Shown: piece by piece, positions 34,050-43,465 of the stretch | How the letters are laid out: the number at the start of each line of letters is the position of its first letter | Numbering within the stretch: position 1 is the stretch's first letter | Source of the DNA: Echinicola rosea | GTDB lineage: Bacteria; Bacteroidota; Bacteroidia; Cytophagales; Cyclobacteriaceae | Direction: 5' to 3' | Assembly (NCBI RefSeq): GCF_005281475.1 | Contig: NZ_CP040106.1 | Span: 1,927,501 to 1,991,500 of the forward strand | DNA: 64,000 nt | Translations under genes and position numbers: made by a program | Notes under the pieces: model-generated | What the model saw: only the letters and a program-made list of their open reading frames with translations | Databases searched by the model: none | Told to the model about the DNA's origin: nothing

Positions 34050-36035
34050 ATGGCCCAAAACATGGTTTTTGACAGAAAGCACTTGAGCGATAGTGATCTG
34101 CTAGATTTTTACGAGCAGCTGCTCATGCCTCGGAAGATTGAAGAGAGAATGCTTCTCTTACTTCGTCAGGGTAAAATCTCCAAATGGTTCAGTGGCTGGG
34201 GACAGGAAGCTATCTCGACCGCTGCAGTTCTGGCCTTGAAAGAGGATGAATTTTTGCTTCCGATGCACCGCAATCTGGGTGTTTTTACGGGCAGGGGTGT
34301 TCCGCTGGATCAGTTGTTTGCCCAGTTTCAAGGAAAGGAGTCAGGCTTTACCAAAGGGCGTGACCGTTCATTCCATTTTGGGTCCATGTCGCATCATATT
34401 GTTGGGATGATTTCTCATTTGGGACCTCAACTGGCAGTGGCAGATGGGATCGCCTTGGCCAGTAAGCTGGGACAGGAAGGAAAGGCTACTTTGGTGTTTA
34501 CGGGAGATGGTGCCACGTCTGAGGGCGACTTCCATGAGGCACTAAATGTAGCATCAGTCTGGCAGCTTCCGGTGATTTTTGTCATCGAACATAATGGTTA
34601 TGGACTTTCTACACCCAGTGAGGAGCAGTTCCGCTTCGAACAATTCATCGATAAAGGGCCTGGCTATGGGATGGAGGCCGTAAAAGTAGATGGTAATAAT
34701 GTTCTGGAGCTGTATCATAAGTTGACGGAGATTGCTGCAGATATACGGCAGCATCCGCGACCGTTTTTAGTGGAAGCCATGACTTACCGCATGAGAGGCC
34801 ATGAGGAATCTTCAGGTACCAAGTACGTTCCAAAAGCTTATTTTGAAGCGGGAAGAAAATGTGACCCGGTGAGCAATTATGAAAGTTATTTGATAGAGAT
34901 TGGTGTACTTCGCGAGGATGCCATAAAGGCTATCGGGCAGCGTATCACAACGCAGATCGAGAGCGGGCTTTCGGCAGCATTTTCTGCTGAATTTCCCGTG
35001 GCAGGGAAGGCAGAAGTGGAGGATGTGTATTGTCCACATGTGTCCGCTGCCAAGCCACCAAGTACTCCGGCTACCGCCGAAATGCGGTTGTTGGATGCGA
35101 TAAGTGACGCATTGCGAATGGGTATGCGGAAGTTTCCGAACTTGGTGCTGATGGGTCAGGATATTGGGGCATACGGTGGGGCATTTAAAGTGACTGCAGG
35201 TTTGTTGGATGAGTTTGGTGCGGATAGGGTACGCAATACGCCACTTTGTGAAAGTGCGATTATCGGTACAGCACTGGGACTTTCCATAAGAGGATACAAG
35301 ACGATAGTGGAAATGCAATTTGCAGATTTTGTGAGTTGCGGATTCAACCAAATCGTAAATAACCTCGCAAAGGTCCATTATCGCTGGGGACAGCATGCAG
35401 ATGTGGTCATCCGTATGCCCACCGGAGCCGGTGTTGGGGCGGGGCCTTTTCACTCCCAATCAAATGAAGCCTGGTTTTTTCATACACCGGGGCTTAAAAT
35501 CGTTTATCCGTCTTCCCCGCGGGATGCCAAAGGACTTCTGGCAGCGGCCATTGAAGATCCCAATCCATGCCTGTTTTTTGAGCACAAAGCGCTCTATCGC
35601 TCCATTGCGGGGCAGGTACCTGATGATTATTATACCATGGAAATAGGGAAAGCCAATTTTGTAAAGGAAGGTGATCAACTGACTGTGGTAACTTATGGGA
35701 TGGGAGTGCATTGGGCGAAGAGAGCGATCGAGGAATACGATGTCAGCGCAGATGTGTTGGATTTGCGGACCCTATTGCCTTGGGACAAAGAAAGTGTAGC
35801 ACATTCCGTAAAGAAAACCAATAAGGTGATTGTCCTCCATGAAGATTGCCTGAGCGGTGGTATTGGGGCAGAGATTGCCGCCTGGATCAGTGAGCACTGT
35901 TTTGAGTGGTTGGATGCACCAGTGATGCGTGAGGGGAGTTTGGATACTCCGGTTCCGTTTGCGGCTAACTTGGAAGCGGGCTTTCTGCCTGAGGAGCGTT
36001 TCCGGGAAAAGTTACTTGCGCTGTTGGCCTATTGA
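34050..36035 (+). CDS. 2-oxo acid dehydrogenase E1, fused alpha and beta subunits
   Basis: This 661-residue thiamine-diphosphate enzyme is the E1 part of a branched-chain 2-oxo acid dehydrogenase complex (or a close relative). The alpha half (about 1-330) has the ThDP/Mg motif GDGATSEGDFHEALN and EHNGYGLST. The beta half (about 350-655) has MGQDIGAYGGAFKVTAGL and GIGAEIAAWI. In many bacteria these are separate proteins; the fused form is common in Bacteroidota. E2 and E3 genes are not in the window. A leucine dehydrogenase gene 6 kb away could feed 2-oxo acids to it, though that is only suggestive. Confidence 0.92.
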   Translation: MAQNMVFDRKHLSDSDLLDFYEQLLMPRKIEERMLLLLRQGKISKWFSGWGQEAISTAAVLALKEDEFLLPMHRNLGVFTGRGVPLDQLFAQFQGKESGFTKGRDRSFHFGSMSHHIVGMISHLGPQLAVADGIALASKLGQEGKATLVFTGDGATSEGDFHEALNVASVWQLPVIFVIEHNGYGLSTPSEEQFRFEQFIDKGPGYGMEAVKVDGNNVLELYHKLTEIAADIRQHPRPFLVEAMTYRMRGHEESSGTKYVPKAYFEAGRKCDPVSNYESYLIEIGVLREDAIKAIGQRITTQIESGLSAAFSAEFPVAGKAEVEDVYCPHVSAAKPPSTPATAEMRLLDAISDALRMGMRKFPNLVLMGQDIGAYGGAFKVTAGLLDEFGADRVRNTPLCESAIIGTALGLSIRGYKTIVEMQFADFVSCGFNQIVNNLAKVHYRWGQHADVVIRMPTGAGVGAGPFHSQSNEAWFFHTPGLKIVYPSSPRDAKGLLAAAIEDPNPCLFFEHKALYRSIAGQVPDDYYTMEIGKANFVKEGDQLTVVTYGMGVHWAKRAIEEYDVSADVLDLRTLLPWDKESVAHSVKKTNKVIVLHEDCLSGGIGAEIAAWISEHCFEWLDAPVMREGSLDTPVPFAANLEAGFLPEERFREKLLALLAY

Positions 36036-36042
36036 TGAGAGT

Positions 36043-36840
36043 CTATTGGACGACGTTGACTGGGTCGCCTGTTTTTACCTCACCTTTTTCAAGTGCAATC
36101 AAATTTTGGCCAAAAAGTACTTTTTTGTCCCTTAGCCTATATTTGGAAAGTGTTTTCAAAGGTTCTTTGCCCTTTACTCCGGTTTGTTGGTCCACGGTGG
36201 TCATGACACAGCGGGCACAGGGTTTGGTGACTTGAAATAGGTGTTTTCCGATTTGAAGTCGTTTCCATCCATCTTCCTCAAAAGCCTCACATCCACTGAT
36301 GACGATGTTCGGTCGGAAACGCTCCATGGGGACAGCCTGTTCCAAACGCTGATTGAGATCATCGAGAGAAGCTTGGCTGATCAGGAGATAAGGCATGGCA
36401 TCGGCAAAACTAACAGTTTCGTCATTGACGGCATATTTTTCTTTGATCGACCGGGTAGTATTCTCCGGCATAAATACCAAGTGGCATGGAGTGGCCAGCA
36501 TTTCCGAGAACCATTGGTCCACTTCGGGGTTTACGATCTGTCCTGATACCACATCGTCCCAGACGTTGACCTCCATAAATTGATCCGTTTCAGGAATGAA
36601 GGGGATGCTGATTTTTTGGTGGGGCTGCTGCTTGTGGTAGATCTCCAGCCCGTTTGCAGTGAGGTTTACTTGGAGAAGGGCCATAATCGGCAGGGAACGT
36701 TGGGTCATGAAGGTGCCTGCGTCATCGACGAGCATCCATCTTCTGTCCCACCTAAAACCTTTGGTAAGCATTTCTGCTTTTTCCAATCGAATTCCACCAA
36801 GGGATTTGATGGGGTAAATGTAAATGTCCTGTACTTGCAT
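36043..36840 (-). CDS. MOSC domain protein (YcbX-like)
   Basis: This 265-residue protein has the N-terminal MOSC beta-barrel (IYIYPIKSLGGIRLEKAE, about residues 6-120) and a C-terminal MOSC domain (about 130-262). The conserved cysteine region reads KPCARCVMTTVDQQTG. MOSC proteins handle the molybdenum cofactor and support Moco-dependent reduction of N-hydroxylated compounds (YcbX, YiiM, mARC). It converges on the E1 gene with a 7-bp gap between the stops. No molybdopterin gene is nearby. Confidence 0.9.
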   Translation of the reverse strand: MQVQDIYIYPIKSLGGIRLEKAEMLTKGFRWDRRWMLVDDAGTFMTQRSLPIMALLQVNLTANGLEIYHKQQPHQKISIPFIPETDQFMEVNVWDDVVSGQIVNPEVDQWFSEMLATPCHLVFMPENTTRSIKEKYAVNDETVSFADAMPYLLISQASLDDLNQRLEQAVPMERFRPNIVISGCEAFEEDGWKRLQIGKHLFQVTKPCARCVMTTVDQQTGVKGKEPLKTLSKYRLRDKKVLFGQNLIALEKGEVKTGDPVNVVQ

Positions 36841-37664
36841 GTCGTGGTTTTAGTGCCCCAATTTAAACGTGTTTGTCATAGATTCAATTGATTTCACGGA
36901 TAAATTACACGGGAGGACAAAATCTGTGTGGCTTGGGGTGGCCGCTAGTGATTGAAGGGGTATTTGATTAAATCATGGGGGTCTTCTGCAGGATTAGGGA
37001 AGCACTTGGATAGAATGTGCTCGGTTGGAGTGGTGGATACATTGGGTTGGGCATGGGTAATGTTGTTTTCGGAAAGGGATTCATCCTTCCATTCAGAGAT
37101 GAAAAAAGAAACGATCATCCCTATGAGCAACACCAAGAGCCATCTTAACCGTTCTTTTTGTCTTGTCGTATTCATGCCAAAATTGATTTTATCGTTAGCA
37201 ACTTACTTGTATTCCCCCCCTAAAAGTGTCCTGCCCGATTGCCAGTCGGCAAACATTCATGTTGTGTTCTAATAGATAGATGCACATTGAAGTGAAATGG
37301 TTGCATGAATTTCTTCATGTTCGATCTTTTTTTAAAAAAAATGTGATCAATAGGTGGCATAAAGGGATGAGTTGGCAAGAAAGGCAGGTACAGACCATGT
37401 GCCGTTTGGGGCTTGGGAGAATATGGCAGGTTGGAGACCAAGTTCAGTGGGGAAGGTTGGTATTCCAAAAAGGTGACAAGGATGCATGATTATGAGGGTG
37501 GCTTGGCAGAATTACGGGCTGCTGTGGAGGAGGTTTGTCATATTTGCTGCCAATCTGACACAGGCAAGGGCAAAAAAAGGCTTGGCACATGACTTGTTAA
37601 ATATGTTTTCGAGTAAATAAGCGAATTAAGAAAACAAGAAATAAATTAAGAAATACAATTAGTT
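36841..37664. other. Mostly gene-free stretch upstream of dnaK
   Basis: This 824-bp stretch contains one doubtful small minus-strand ORF (36945-37175). A short hairpin TTGCC-AGT-CGGCAA lies near 37240. Other open frames in it have no protein-like features. A weak promoter-like pair, TTG at 37582 and TATGTTTT at 37602-37609, could serve dnaK. Confidence 0.4.
36945..37175 (-). CDS. Possible small single-pass membrane protein
   Basis: This open frame of 76 codons has a basic N-terminus, one hydrophobic helix (about residues 12-27: LLVLLIGMIVSFFISEW) and a polar tail. The charge pattern (Lys/Arg before, Glu/Asp after) fits a real inner-membrane protein. I do not recognise a family, no ribosome-binding site is seen, and the tail looks low in structure. 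It could be spurious. Confidence 0.4.
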   Translation of the reverse strand: MNTTRQKERLRWLLVLLIGMIVSFFISEWKDESLSENNITHAQPNVSTTPTEHILSKCFPNPAEDPHDLIKYPFNH

Positions 37665-39599
37665 ATGGGAAAAATTATTGGTATAGACTTGGGAACCACT
37701 AACTCCTGCGTAGCCGTGATGGAGGGTAACGAACCGGTGGTTATCCAAAACAGTGAGGGAAGAAGAACCACTCCTTCTATTGTGGCGTTTTTGGACAATG
37801 GAAACGGAGAGCGAAAAGTAGGTGATCCTGCCAAAAGACAAGCTATCACCAACCCAGCCAATACCATTTCTTCTGTGAAAAGGTTTATGGGTAAAAAATT
37901 CTCTGAGGTTTCTGATGAGAAAAAACATGCATCCTACAAAGTAGAGCAAGGAGCTAACGATACGGTAGCCGTAAAAATTGGCGACAGGAGTTATACTCCA
38001 CAGGAGCTGTCTGCGATGATCCTTCAGAAAATGAAGTCCACTGCAGAGGACTTTTTGGGGCAGGAAGTGACCGAAGCGGTGATTACTGTTCCTGCTTACT
38101 TTAATGATGCGGAACGTCAAGCGACCAAAGAAGCTGGTCAAGTGGCCGGTCTGGAAGTGAAACGTATCATCAATGAGCCAACAGCTGCGGCCTTGGCCTA
38201 TGGGATGGATAAGAAAGACCAGGATATGAAAATTGCGGTGTATGACCTTGGTGGTGGTACATTTGATATTTCGATCCTTGAGCTGGGCGATGGTGTATTT
38301 GAGGTGAAGTCAACCAACGGTGATGTGCACTTGGGTGGAGACGACTTTGACCAAGTGGTCATCAATTGGCTGGCAGATGAATTCAAGAGCGAAGAGGATA
38401 TCGACCTGAAGCAAGATCCTATGGCCCTTCAGCGTCTGAAAGAAGCTGCTGAGAAAGCTAAAATCGAACTTTCCAGCTCATCTTCTACCGAAATTAACTT
38501 GCCGTATATTACCGCTACCCAAAGCGGTCCTAAGCACTTGGTGAGGAACCTTACCCGTGCGAAATTTGAGCAACTTTCCGAAGATTTGGTAAGACGTTCA
38601 TTGGAGCCATGTAAGAAGGCACTTTCTGATGCAGGGCTTTCTGCTTCTGATATTGACGAGGTAATATTGGTAGGTGGATCTACACGTATTCCTAAAATCC
38701 AAGAAGAAGTAGAGAAGTTCTTTGGTAAGAAACCTTCCAAAGGGGTTAACCCTGATGAGGTGGTAGCGATTGGTGCGGCGATCCAAGGTGGTGTATTGAC
38801 AGGAGAGGTGAAAGATGTGTTACTATTGGATGTGACGCCACTTTCTTTGGGTATCGAAACGATGGGCGGCGTGTCCACAAAACTGATCGAAGCAAATACC
38901 ACGATTCCTTCCAAGAAGTCAGAAGTGTTCTCCACTGCAGCTGACAACCAGCCAGCCGTGGACATCCATGTCCTGCAAGGGGAGCGTCCATTGGCCAAGG
39001 ACAACCGAAGCATCGGTAGGTTCCAATTGGCAGATATACCGCCAGCACCAAGAGGTGTACCTCAGATCGAAGTGACTTTCGATATTGATGCAAACGGTAT
39101 CTTGCATGTGTCCGCTAAAGATAAAGGGACCGGCAAAGAGCAAAAAATCAAGATCGAAGCTTCTTCTGGGCTTTCCGAAGATGAAATCGAAAGAATGAAA
39201 AAAGAAGCTGAGGCAAATGCCGCTTCTGATAAAGAGGAAAAAGAGAAGATCGAAAAGCTTAACCAAGCGGACAGCCTGATCTTCCAGACAGAAAAGCAGC
39301 TGAAGGAATTTGGCGATAAGCTATCTGATGGTAATAAAACCAATATCAACGGTGCCTTGGAAAAACTGAAATCAGCTCATCAAGCACAGGATCTGGAAGC
39401 CATCACGCCTGCGATCGAAGAGCTTAACAAAGCTTGGGAGGCAGCATCTACAGAGATGTACAATGCTACTCAAGGTGCCGCTGGTGCCGAGGGAGCTGCT
39501 GGCGAAGGAGCTGGAGCATCTGCTGATGCTGGAGGCGAGTCTGGTGACGGTGTTTCTGATGTCGATTATGAAGAGGTAAACGAAGAAGATAAGAAATAA
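37665..39599 (+). CDS. dnaK: Molecular chaperone DnaK (Hsp70)
   Basis: DnaK is a 644-residue ATP-driven chaperone. The ATPase domain (1-380) begins [19 protein letters not shown] and contains [18 protein letters not shown] and [10 protein letters not shown]. The linker and substrate-binding domain follow ([15 protein letters not shown]), then the helical lid. The tail is rich in Gly, Ala and Glu and ends in acidic residues. It is followed by its own terminator, so it is likely transcribed alone; grpE and dnaJ are not in the window. Confidence 0.98.
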   Translation: MGKIIGIDLGTTNSCVAVMEGNEPVVIQNSEGRRTTPSIVAFLDNGNGERKVGDPAKRQAITNPANTISSVKRFMGKKFSEVSDEKKHASYKVEQGANDTVAVKIGDRSYTPQELSAMILQKMKSTAEDFLGQEVTEAVITVPAYFNDAERQATKEAGQVAGLEVKRIINEPTAAALAYGMDKKDQDMKIAVYDLGGGTFDISILELGDGVFEVKSTNGDVHLGGDDFDQVVINWLADEFKSEEDIDLKQDPMALQRLKEAAEKAKIELSSSSSTEINLPYITATQSGPKHLVRNLTRAKFEQLSEDLVRRSLEPCKKALSDAGLSASDIDEVILVGGSTRIPKIQEEVEKFFGKKPSKGVNPDEVVAIGAAIQGGVLTGEVKDVLLLDVTPLSLGIETMGGVSTKLIEANTTIPSKKSEVFSTAADNQPAVDIHVLQGERPLAKDNRSIGRFQLADIPPAPRGVPQIEVTFDIDANGILHVSAKDKGTGKEQKIKIEASSGLSEDEIERMKKEAEANAASDKEEKEKIEKLNQADSLIFQTEKQLKEFGDKLSDGNKTNINGALEKLKSAHQAQDLEAITPAIEELNKAWEAASTEMYNATQGAAGAEGAAGEGAGASADAGGESGDGVSDVDYEEVNEEDKK

Positions 39600-39621
39600 T
39601 ATTCTTCGGGACTTATACACG

Positions 39622-39652
39622 AAAGCATCTCGAGCAATCGAGGTGCTTTTTG
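39622..39652 (+). terminator. Terminator after dnaK
   Basis: Twelve-base stem AAAGCATCTCGA / TCGAGGTGCTTT with one G-T pair and a 4-base loop, then T-rich sequence. Confidence 0.88.
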
Positions 39653-39749
39653 TGTGTTAAGCCTTACTTATTGCTTGGGCTTTCTGAATAAAAGAAAGAG
39701 AATCAGGCATTACTTTACAGAGTGTTTTTTAGGATTTAAGGGAAGAGCA

Positions 39750-40124
39750 ATGCGTTTAACAGAAGATAACAAACTGAAAAGATTGGTGGTCGTGGGAGAC
39801 CGTGTGTTGATCAAGCTCAAGCAGGCAAATGAAAAAACTTCCAGTGGACTTTACCTACCGCCGGGAGTCCAGGAAAAAGAAAAAGTGCAACAGGGATATA
39901 TCATGAAGGCAGGTCCTGGTTATCCGATTCCCATGCATGTGGAGGAAGACGAACCTTGGAAAGAAAAAGAGGAGAATGTTCGCTATGTGCCCTTACAGGC
40001 AAAGGAAGGGGATCTAGCCATTTTTCTTCTCACCGGGGCACATGAGGTGGTCTATGAAGGGGAAAAGTTCTACATCGTTTCACAAAATGCTATTTTGATG
40101 TTGGAGAGGGAAGAGGAGCTGTGA
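39750..40124 (+). CDS. GroES-like co-chaperone family protein
   Basis: From the ATG at 39750 (with GGAAG just upstream) this is a 124-residue protein. An earlier in-frame start would add 32 residues unlike the family. The core resembles Cpn10: GDRVLIKLKQANEKTSSGLY near the start and EVVYEGEKFYIVSQNAILM at the end. The middle differs from true GroES, with an insert VEEDEPWKEKEENVRYVPL of the kind seen in a Bacteroidota-specific GroES-like family. No groEL gene is present here, so its partner is unknown. It lies between the dnaK terminator and a second bidirectional terminator. Confidence 0.85.
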   Translation: MRLTEDNKLKRLVVVGDRVLIKLKQANEKTSSGLYLPPGVQEKEKVQQGYIMKAGPGYPIPMHVEEDEPWKEKEENVRYVPLQAKEGDLAIFLLTGAHEVVYEGEKFYIVSQNAILMLEREEEL

Positions 40125-40159
40125 TTTGGTTCAGGTGTCAAGGTATAGAGAGCGTAACG

Positions 40160-40203
40160 AAAAAAGAGGAAAGACCGTCAAATGCGTGTCTTTCCTCTTT
40201 TTT
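40160..40203. terminator. Bidirectional terminator
   Basis: Fifteen-base stem AAAAAAGAGGAAAGA / TCTTTCCTCTTTTTT with a 14-base loop. It serves the GroES-like gene (plus) and the ABC exporter (minus). Confidence 0.88.
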
Positions 40204-40262
40204 TATGACAACTTCAAAATCTCGCGACTTCAAAACCTTACAACATTAAAGCCTCTCAAAAC

Positions 40263-42053
40263 CTATTTCTCCATGGTTTCGCCGGATTGGGTTTGTTTTT
40301 CGTAGAGTTCGGCATACACGCCTTTTTTGGCCATCAGAGCTTCGTGTGACCCCTCTTCCACAAGTTTGCCATCATCCAATACGATGATTTTATCCGCCAG
40401 TTTGGCAGAGGATACCCGGTGGGAGATGATGATGGAGGTCCTTCCTTCCATGATGCTTCTGAGCGCATTGAGGATGACATTTTCTGTTTTGGTATCCACG
40501 GCAGAGAGGCAGTCGTCCAGTAATAAAATGGAAGGATCCTTAGCAATGGCCCTGGCGATGGAAACCCGTTGCTTTTGTCCTCCGCTGAGGGTGATGCCCC
40601 TTTCGCCAAGTTTTGTTTCGAATCCTTTTGGGAAGTCCATGATGTTTTGGTAAACGTCCGCATCTTTTGCGGCCTGTTCGACCACCTCCTGAGGGATTTC
40701 GTCCAGTCCAAAGCCAATATTGTTGGCAATGCTGTCACTGAACAAGAACACATCTTGGGGGACATATCCGATGTTTTTGCGGAGATGTGAGATATCATAG
40801 GCATTGATAGGGTGGTCGTCCACGACAATTTCGCCCGAGGCCGGATCGTACATTCTCATCAACAAGTTGGCAATAGTGGATTTTCCTGAGCCTGTGGTTC
40901 CGATGATGGCCAATGATTCACCGGATTGGATGGAGAAGGATACATTTTTCAGTGCTTTTATTCCCGAATCAGGATATTCAAAGGAGACGTTTTTAAAGGC
41001 CACCGTCCCAAGGATGTCTTCGGTGAGTTGCTCCTTACTAATGATGGTATTTTGCTCATCCAGGAATTCATTGATCCTGGTCTGAGAGGCAGCGGCCCGC
41101 TGGACAATGCTGGTTACCCATCCCAATGAGGTTACCGGCCAGGTCAGCATATTGACATAAAGGATAAACTCAGCGATAACCCCATAGCCGATGGTGCCTT
41201 CGATCACCTGATTGCCGCCAACATAAACCGTGATAATCGTGCTTATTCCCACCAGGCCCATGATCAATGGAAAAAAGAGCGACTGGACTTTGGTAAGGCT
41301 GATGGATTTTTCCTTGTAATCTTCACTGGCAGTGGCAAATTTATGACTGCTGTCTTCTTCTCTCACAAATGCTTTGAGTACCCGAATGCCTGAAAAAGAT
41401 TCCTGAACAAATGTGCTTAGCCCACTGAGGCTACGCTGGATCTTTTCAGACCGCTCATTGATCATGTTGTTGACAATATAAATGCTGATCGAAAGGACCG
41501 GTAGTGGAAGCAGCGAATATATGGTGAGCGGCACATTGACCGTCAGCATATATCCGATGACCAGTGGAAAGAGTACGAGTAGGTTGATGCCGTACATCAG
41601 GGCAGGGCCGAAATACATCCGTACCCGGCTTACGTCTTCAGTAATGCGGGCCATCAGGTCTCCTGTACTGTTTTTTCTATAAAAGCTTAATGGCAGTTGC
41701 TGGTAATGTGCGAAAATCTCATTTTTCAAATCATACTCGATCAATCGGGACATTACGATGATCGTCTGTCTGATCAGGAAAAGGAAAAAGCCCCTCAAAA
41801 AGGCCATTGCAAGTATCAACACGCCAAAAACAAAAATAAAGTCGAGGAAAGCCGAACGGATACTTTCTGTACTGGCTCCTTGCTCAAACATTTGGTAAAA
41901 GCTGAAACTTTCTACCACATAGTCGATGGCTACCCGCACCAGTTGTGCAGGAATCATGACGAAAATGTTGGAAATTATCGTAAAGAGTATCCCCAAAAGG
42001 AGATATCCTTTATATTTATAGAGGTATTTATTCAGTCTCCAGAGTGAGCTCAC
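40263..42053 (-). CDS. ABC transporter, fused permease and ATPase (MdlA/YheI-like)
   Basis: This is a 596-residue exporter half-transporter of the inner membrane. The membrane domain (about 10-330) has six helices. The ATPase domain carries Walker A GTTGSGKST, signature LSGGQKQRVSIARA, Walker B SILLLDDCLSAVD and switch SHRVSS. The Asp-Asp-Cys in Walker B is not the standard catalytic DE pair, which suggests this chain may form the degenerate side of a heterodimer, as in TmrAB-like or BmrCD-like pairs. No obvious partner gene is adjacent. Confidence 0.92.
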   Translation of the reverse strand: MSSLWRLNKYLYKYKGYLLLGILFTIISNIFVMIPAQLVRVAIDYVVESFSFYQMFEQGASTESIRSAFLDFIFVFGVLILAMAFLRGFFLFLIRQTIIVMSRLIEYDLKNEIFAHYQQLPLSFYRKNSTGDLMARITEDVSRVRMYFGPALMYGINLLVLFPLVIGYMLTVNVPLTIYSLLPLPVLSISIYIVNNMINERSEKIQRSLSGLSTFVQESFSGIRVLKAFVREEDSSHKFATASEDYKEKSISLTKVQSLFFPLIMGLVGISTIITVYVGGNQVIEGTIGYGVIAEFILYVNMLTWPVTSLGWVTSIVQRAAASQTRINEFLDEQNTIISKEQLTEDILGTVAFKNVSFEYPDSGIKALKNVSFSIQSGESLAIIGTTGSGKSTIANLLMRMYDPASGEIVVDDHPINAYDISHLRKNIGYVPQDVFLFSDSIANNIGFGLDEIPQEVVEQAAKDADVYQNIMDFPKGFETKLGERGITLSGGQKQRVSIARAIAKDPSILLLDDCLSAVDTKTENVILNALRSIMEGRTSIIISHRVSSAKLADKIIVLDDGKLVEEGSHEALMAKKGVYAELYEKQTQSGETMEK

Positions 42054-42122
42054 GAAATAAAAATTTTAAAATAGTTAATTTTGTTTTATAATAGTCTTTT
42101 TGTTAGCTTTACTAGAGGGTTG

Positions 42123-42153
42123 TTTAGAATTTAATTCTAAAGTATTACCTTTG
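42123..42153 (+). promoter_or_regulatory. Bacteroidota-type promoter for leucine dehydrogenase
   Basis: TTTA (42123-42126, one base off TTTG), a 19-bp gap and a full match TACCTTTG (42146-42153). The leader would be about 40 bases. Confidence 0.6.
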
Positions 42154-42200
42154 CCGAAAGACTTACCCAAATATAACACAATCTAAACGTCAAAGTTCAT

Positions 42201-43301
42201 ATGATAGAGGTTAAAACGGAGGAAAAAATCAAAGAAGCATCCATATACGGACAGATCACTTCTTTAGGACATGAGCAATTGGTCATCTGCTATGATGAGC
42301 CAACAGGGTTGAAGGCCATTATTGGTATTCATAATACTGTGCTGGGGCCTGCTTTGGGTGGAACCAGGATGTGGAATTATACTTCCGAGCAGGAAGCTAT
42401 TACTGATGTGCTGCGTCTTTCAAGGGGGATGACCTTTAAGGCAGCCATTTCCGGATTGAATATCGGAGGTGGAAAAGCAGTGATTATTGGTGACCCAAAA
42501 CTAAAGAGCGAGGCATTTCTCCGAAGATTTGGCCGGTTTGTAGAAAGCTTGGGAGGCCGGTATATCACTGCCGAAGATGTGAACATGAAGACAAGAGACA
42601 TGGAGTATATCGCCATGGAGACTTCCCATGTCACAGGTCTTCCCGAAATCAACGGTGGGGGCGGGGATCCGTCGCCAGTGACTGCCTATGGCGCATATTT
42701 GGGCATGAAAGCATCTGCCAAAAAAGCTTTTGGAACGGATGAGCTTAAAGGCAAGAAAGTTGCCGTTCAGGGGATCGGACAGGTAGGGAGACACTTGATC
42801 GACCACTTAGTGAAAGAAGGTGCGGAGATTTATGTTACCGATATATTCGAGGATAGACTGAAAGAAGTGGCCAAGGCTACAGGTGCTACAGTGGTAGCGC
42901 CAGACGAGATCTATGATGTAAACATGGATATTTATGCCCCTTGTGCGCTTGGTGCTACGGTAAATGATCAGACCGTAGATCGATTAAAGTGCTCAGTGAT
43001 TGCTGGAGCAGCGAACAACCAGCTTGAAGATGAGCAAAAGCACGGCCAGTTGTTGTTGGATAGAGGAATTGTATATGCTCCTGATTTCCTTATCAATGCC
43101 GGAGGGCTGATCAATGTTTATGCAGAGCACCTTGGAGGATACAATAGAGAAGCAGCCTATCAGCAGGCTGAAAAAATCTATGATACTTGTCTGGCGATCC
43201 TCAACAAATCAGAGAAAGAAAGCATCCCTGCACAACAAGCGGCGATAGAGCTGGCTTGGAATAGGATTCAAAGCATTGGCAAGGTGAAATCATCTTACTA
43301 A
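42201..43301 (+). CDS. Leucine (branched-chain amino acid) dehydrogenase
   Basis: This 366-residue enzyme belongs to the Glu/Leu/Phe/Val dehydrogenase family and converts leucine, valine or isoleucine to 2-oxo acids with NAD. The catalytic lysines at about residues 80 (MTFKAAISGLNIGGGKAV) and 92 are present. The NAD fold contains GIGQVGRHL near residue 195. Leucine dehydrogenases of this length are common in Bacteroidota; valine dehydrogenase is a close alternative. It is a single gene with its own promoter and terminator. Confidence 0.92.
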   Translation: MIEVKTEEKIKEASIYGQITSLGHEQLVICYDEPTGLKAIIGIHNTVLGPALGGTRMWNYTSEQEAITDVLRLSRGMTFKAAISGLNIGGGKAVIIGDPKLKSEAFLRRFGRFVESLGGRYITAEDVNMKTRDMEYIAMETSHVTGLPEINGGGGDPSPVTAYGAYLGMKASAKKAFGTDELKGKKVAVQGIGQVGRHLIDHLVKEGAEIYVTDIFEDRLKEVAKATGATVVAPDEIYDVNMDIYAPCALGATVNDQTVDRLKCSVIAGAANNQLEDEQKHGQLLLDRGIVYAPDFLINAGGLINVYAEHLGGYNREAAYQQAEKIYDTCLAILNKSEKESIPAQQAAIELAWNRIQSIGKVKSSY

Positions 43302-43328
43302 AAGATTATTTGAATATGAACTCTTCGA

Positions 43329-43374
43329 AAAGCCAAATGTAATGGAACATAAATTCCGTGCATTTGGTTTTTTT
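43329..43374 (+). terminator. Terminator after leucine dehydrogenase
   Basis: Stem AAAGCCAAATG / CATTTGGTTTT with one G-T pair and an inner GGAA/TTCC hairpin, followed by T-rich sequence. Confidence 0.8.
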
Positions 43375-43380
43375 ATTTAA

Positions 43381-43388
43381 TAACTTTG
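43381..43388 (+). promoter_or_regulatory. Candidate -7 box for the nusB operon
   Basis: TAACTTTG matches the -7 consensus fully. The only TTTG upstream (43363-43366) is 14 bp away, shorter than usual, so the promoter is tentative. It lies between the leucine dehydrogenase terminator and nusB. Confidence 0.4.
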
Positions 43389-43465
43389 CAAGTAAATACA
43401 CAGGAAGGATTGCTTAAGGCCTCCCTGATAAACCAAATCAATATTACGTTCTTTATATTCAGGTA

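Noticed and set aside
37280..37489. A 69-codon plus-strand frame upstream of dnaK
   Set aside because: No domain, membrane segment or start signal; composition is not convincing.
39654..39749. Upstream extension of the GroES-like protein
   Set aside because: The 32 extra residues are unlike the family, and a better ATG with GGAAG upstream exists at 39750.
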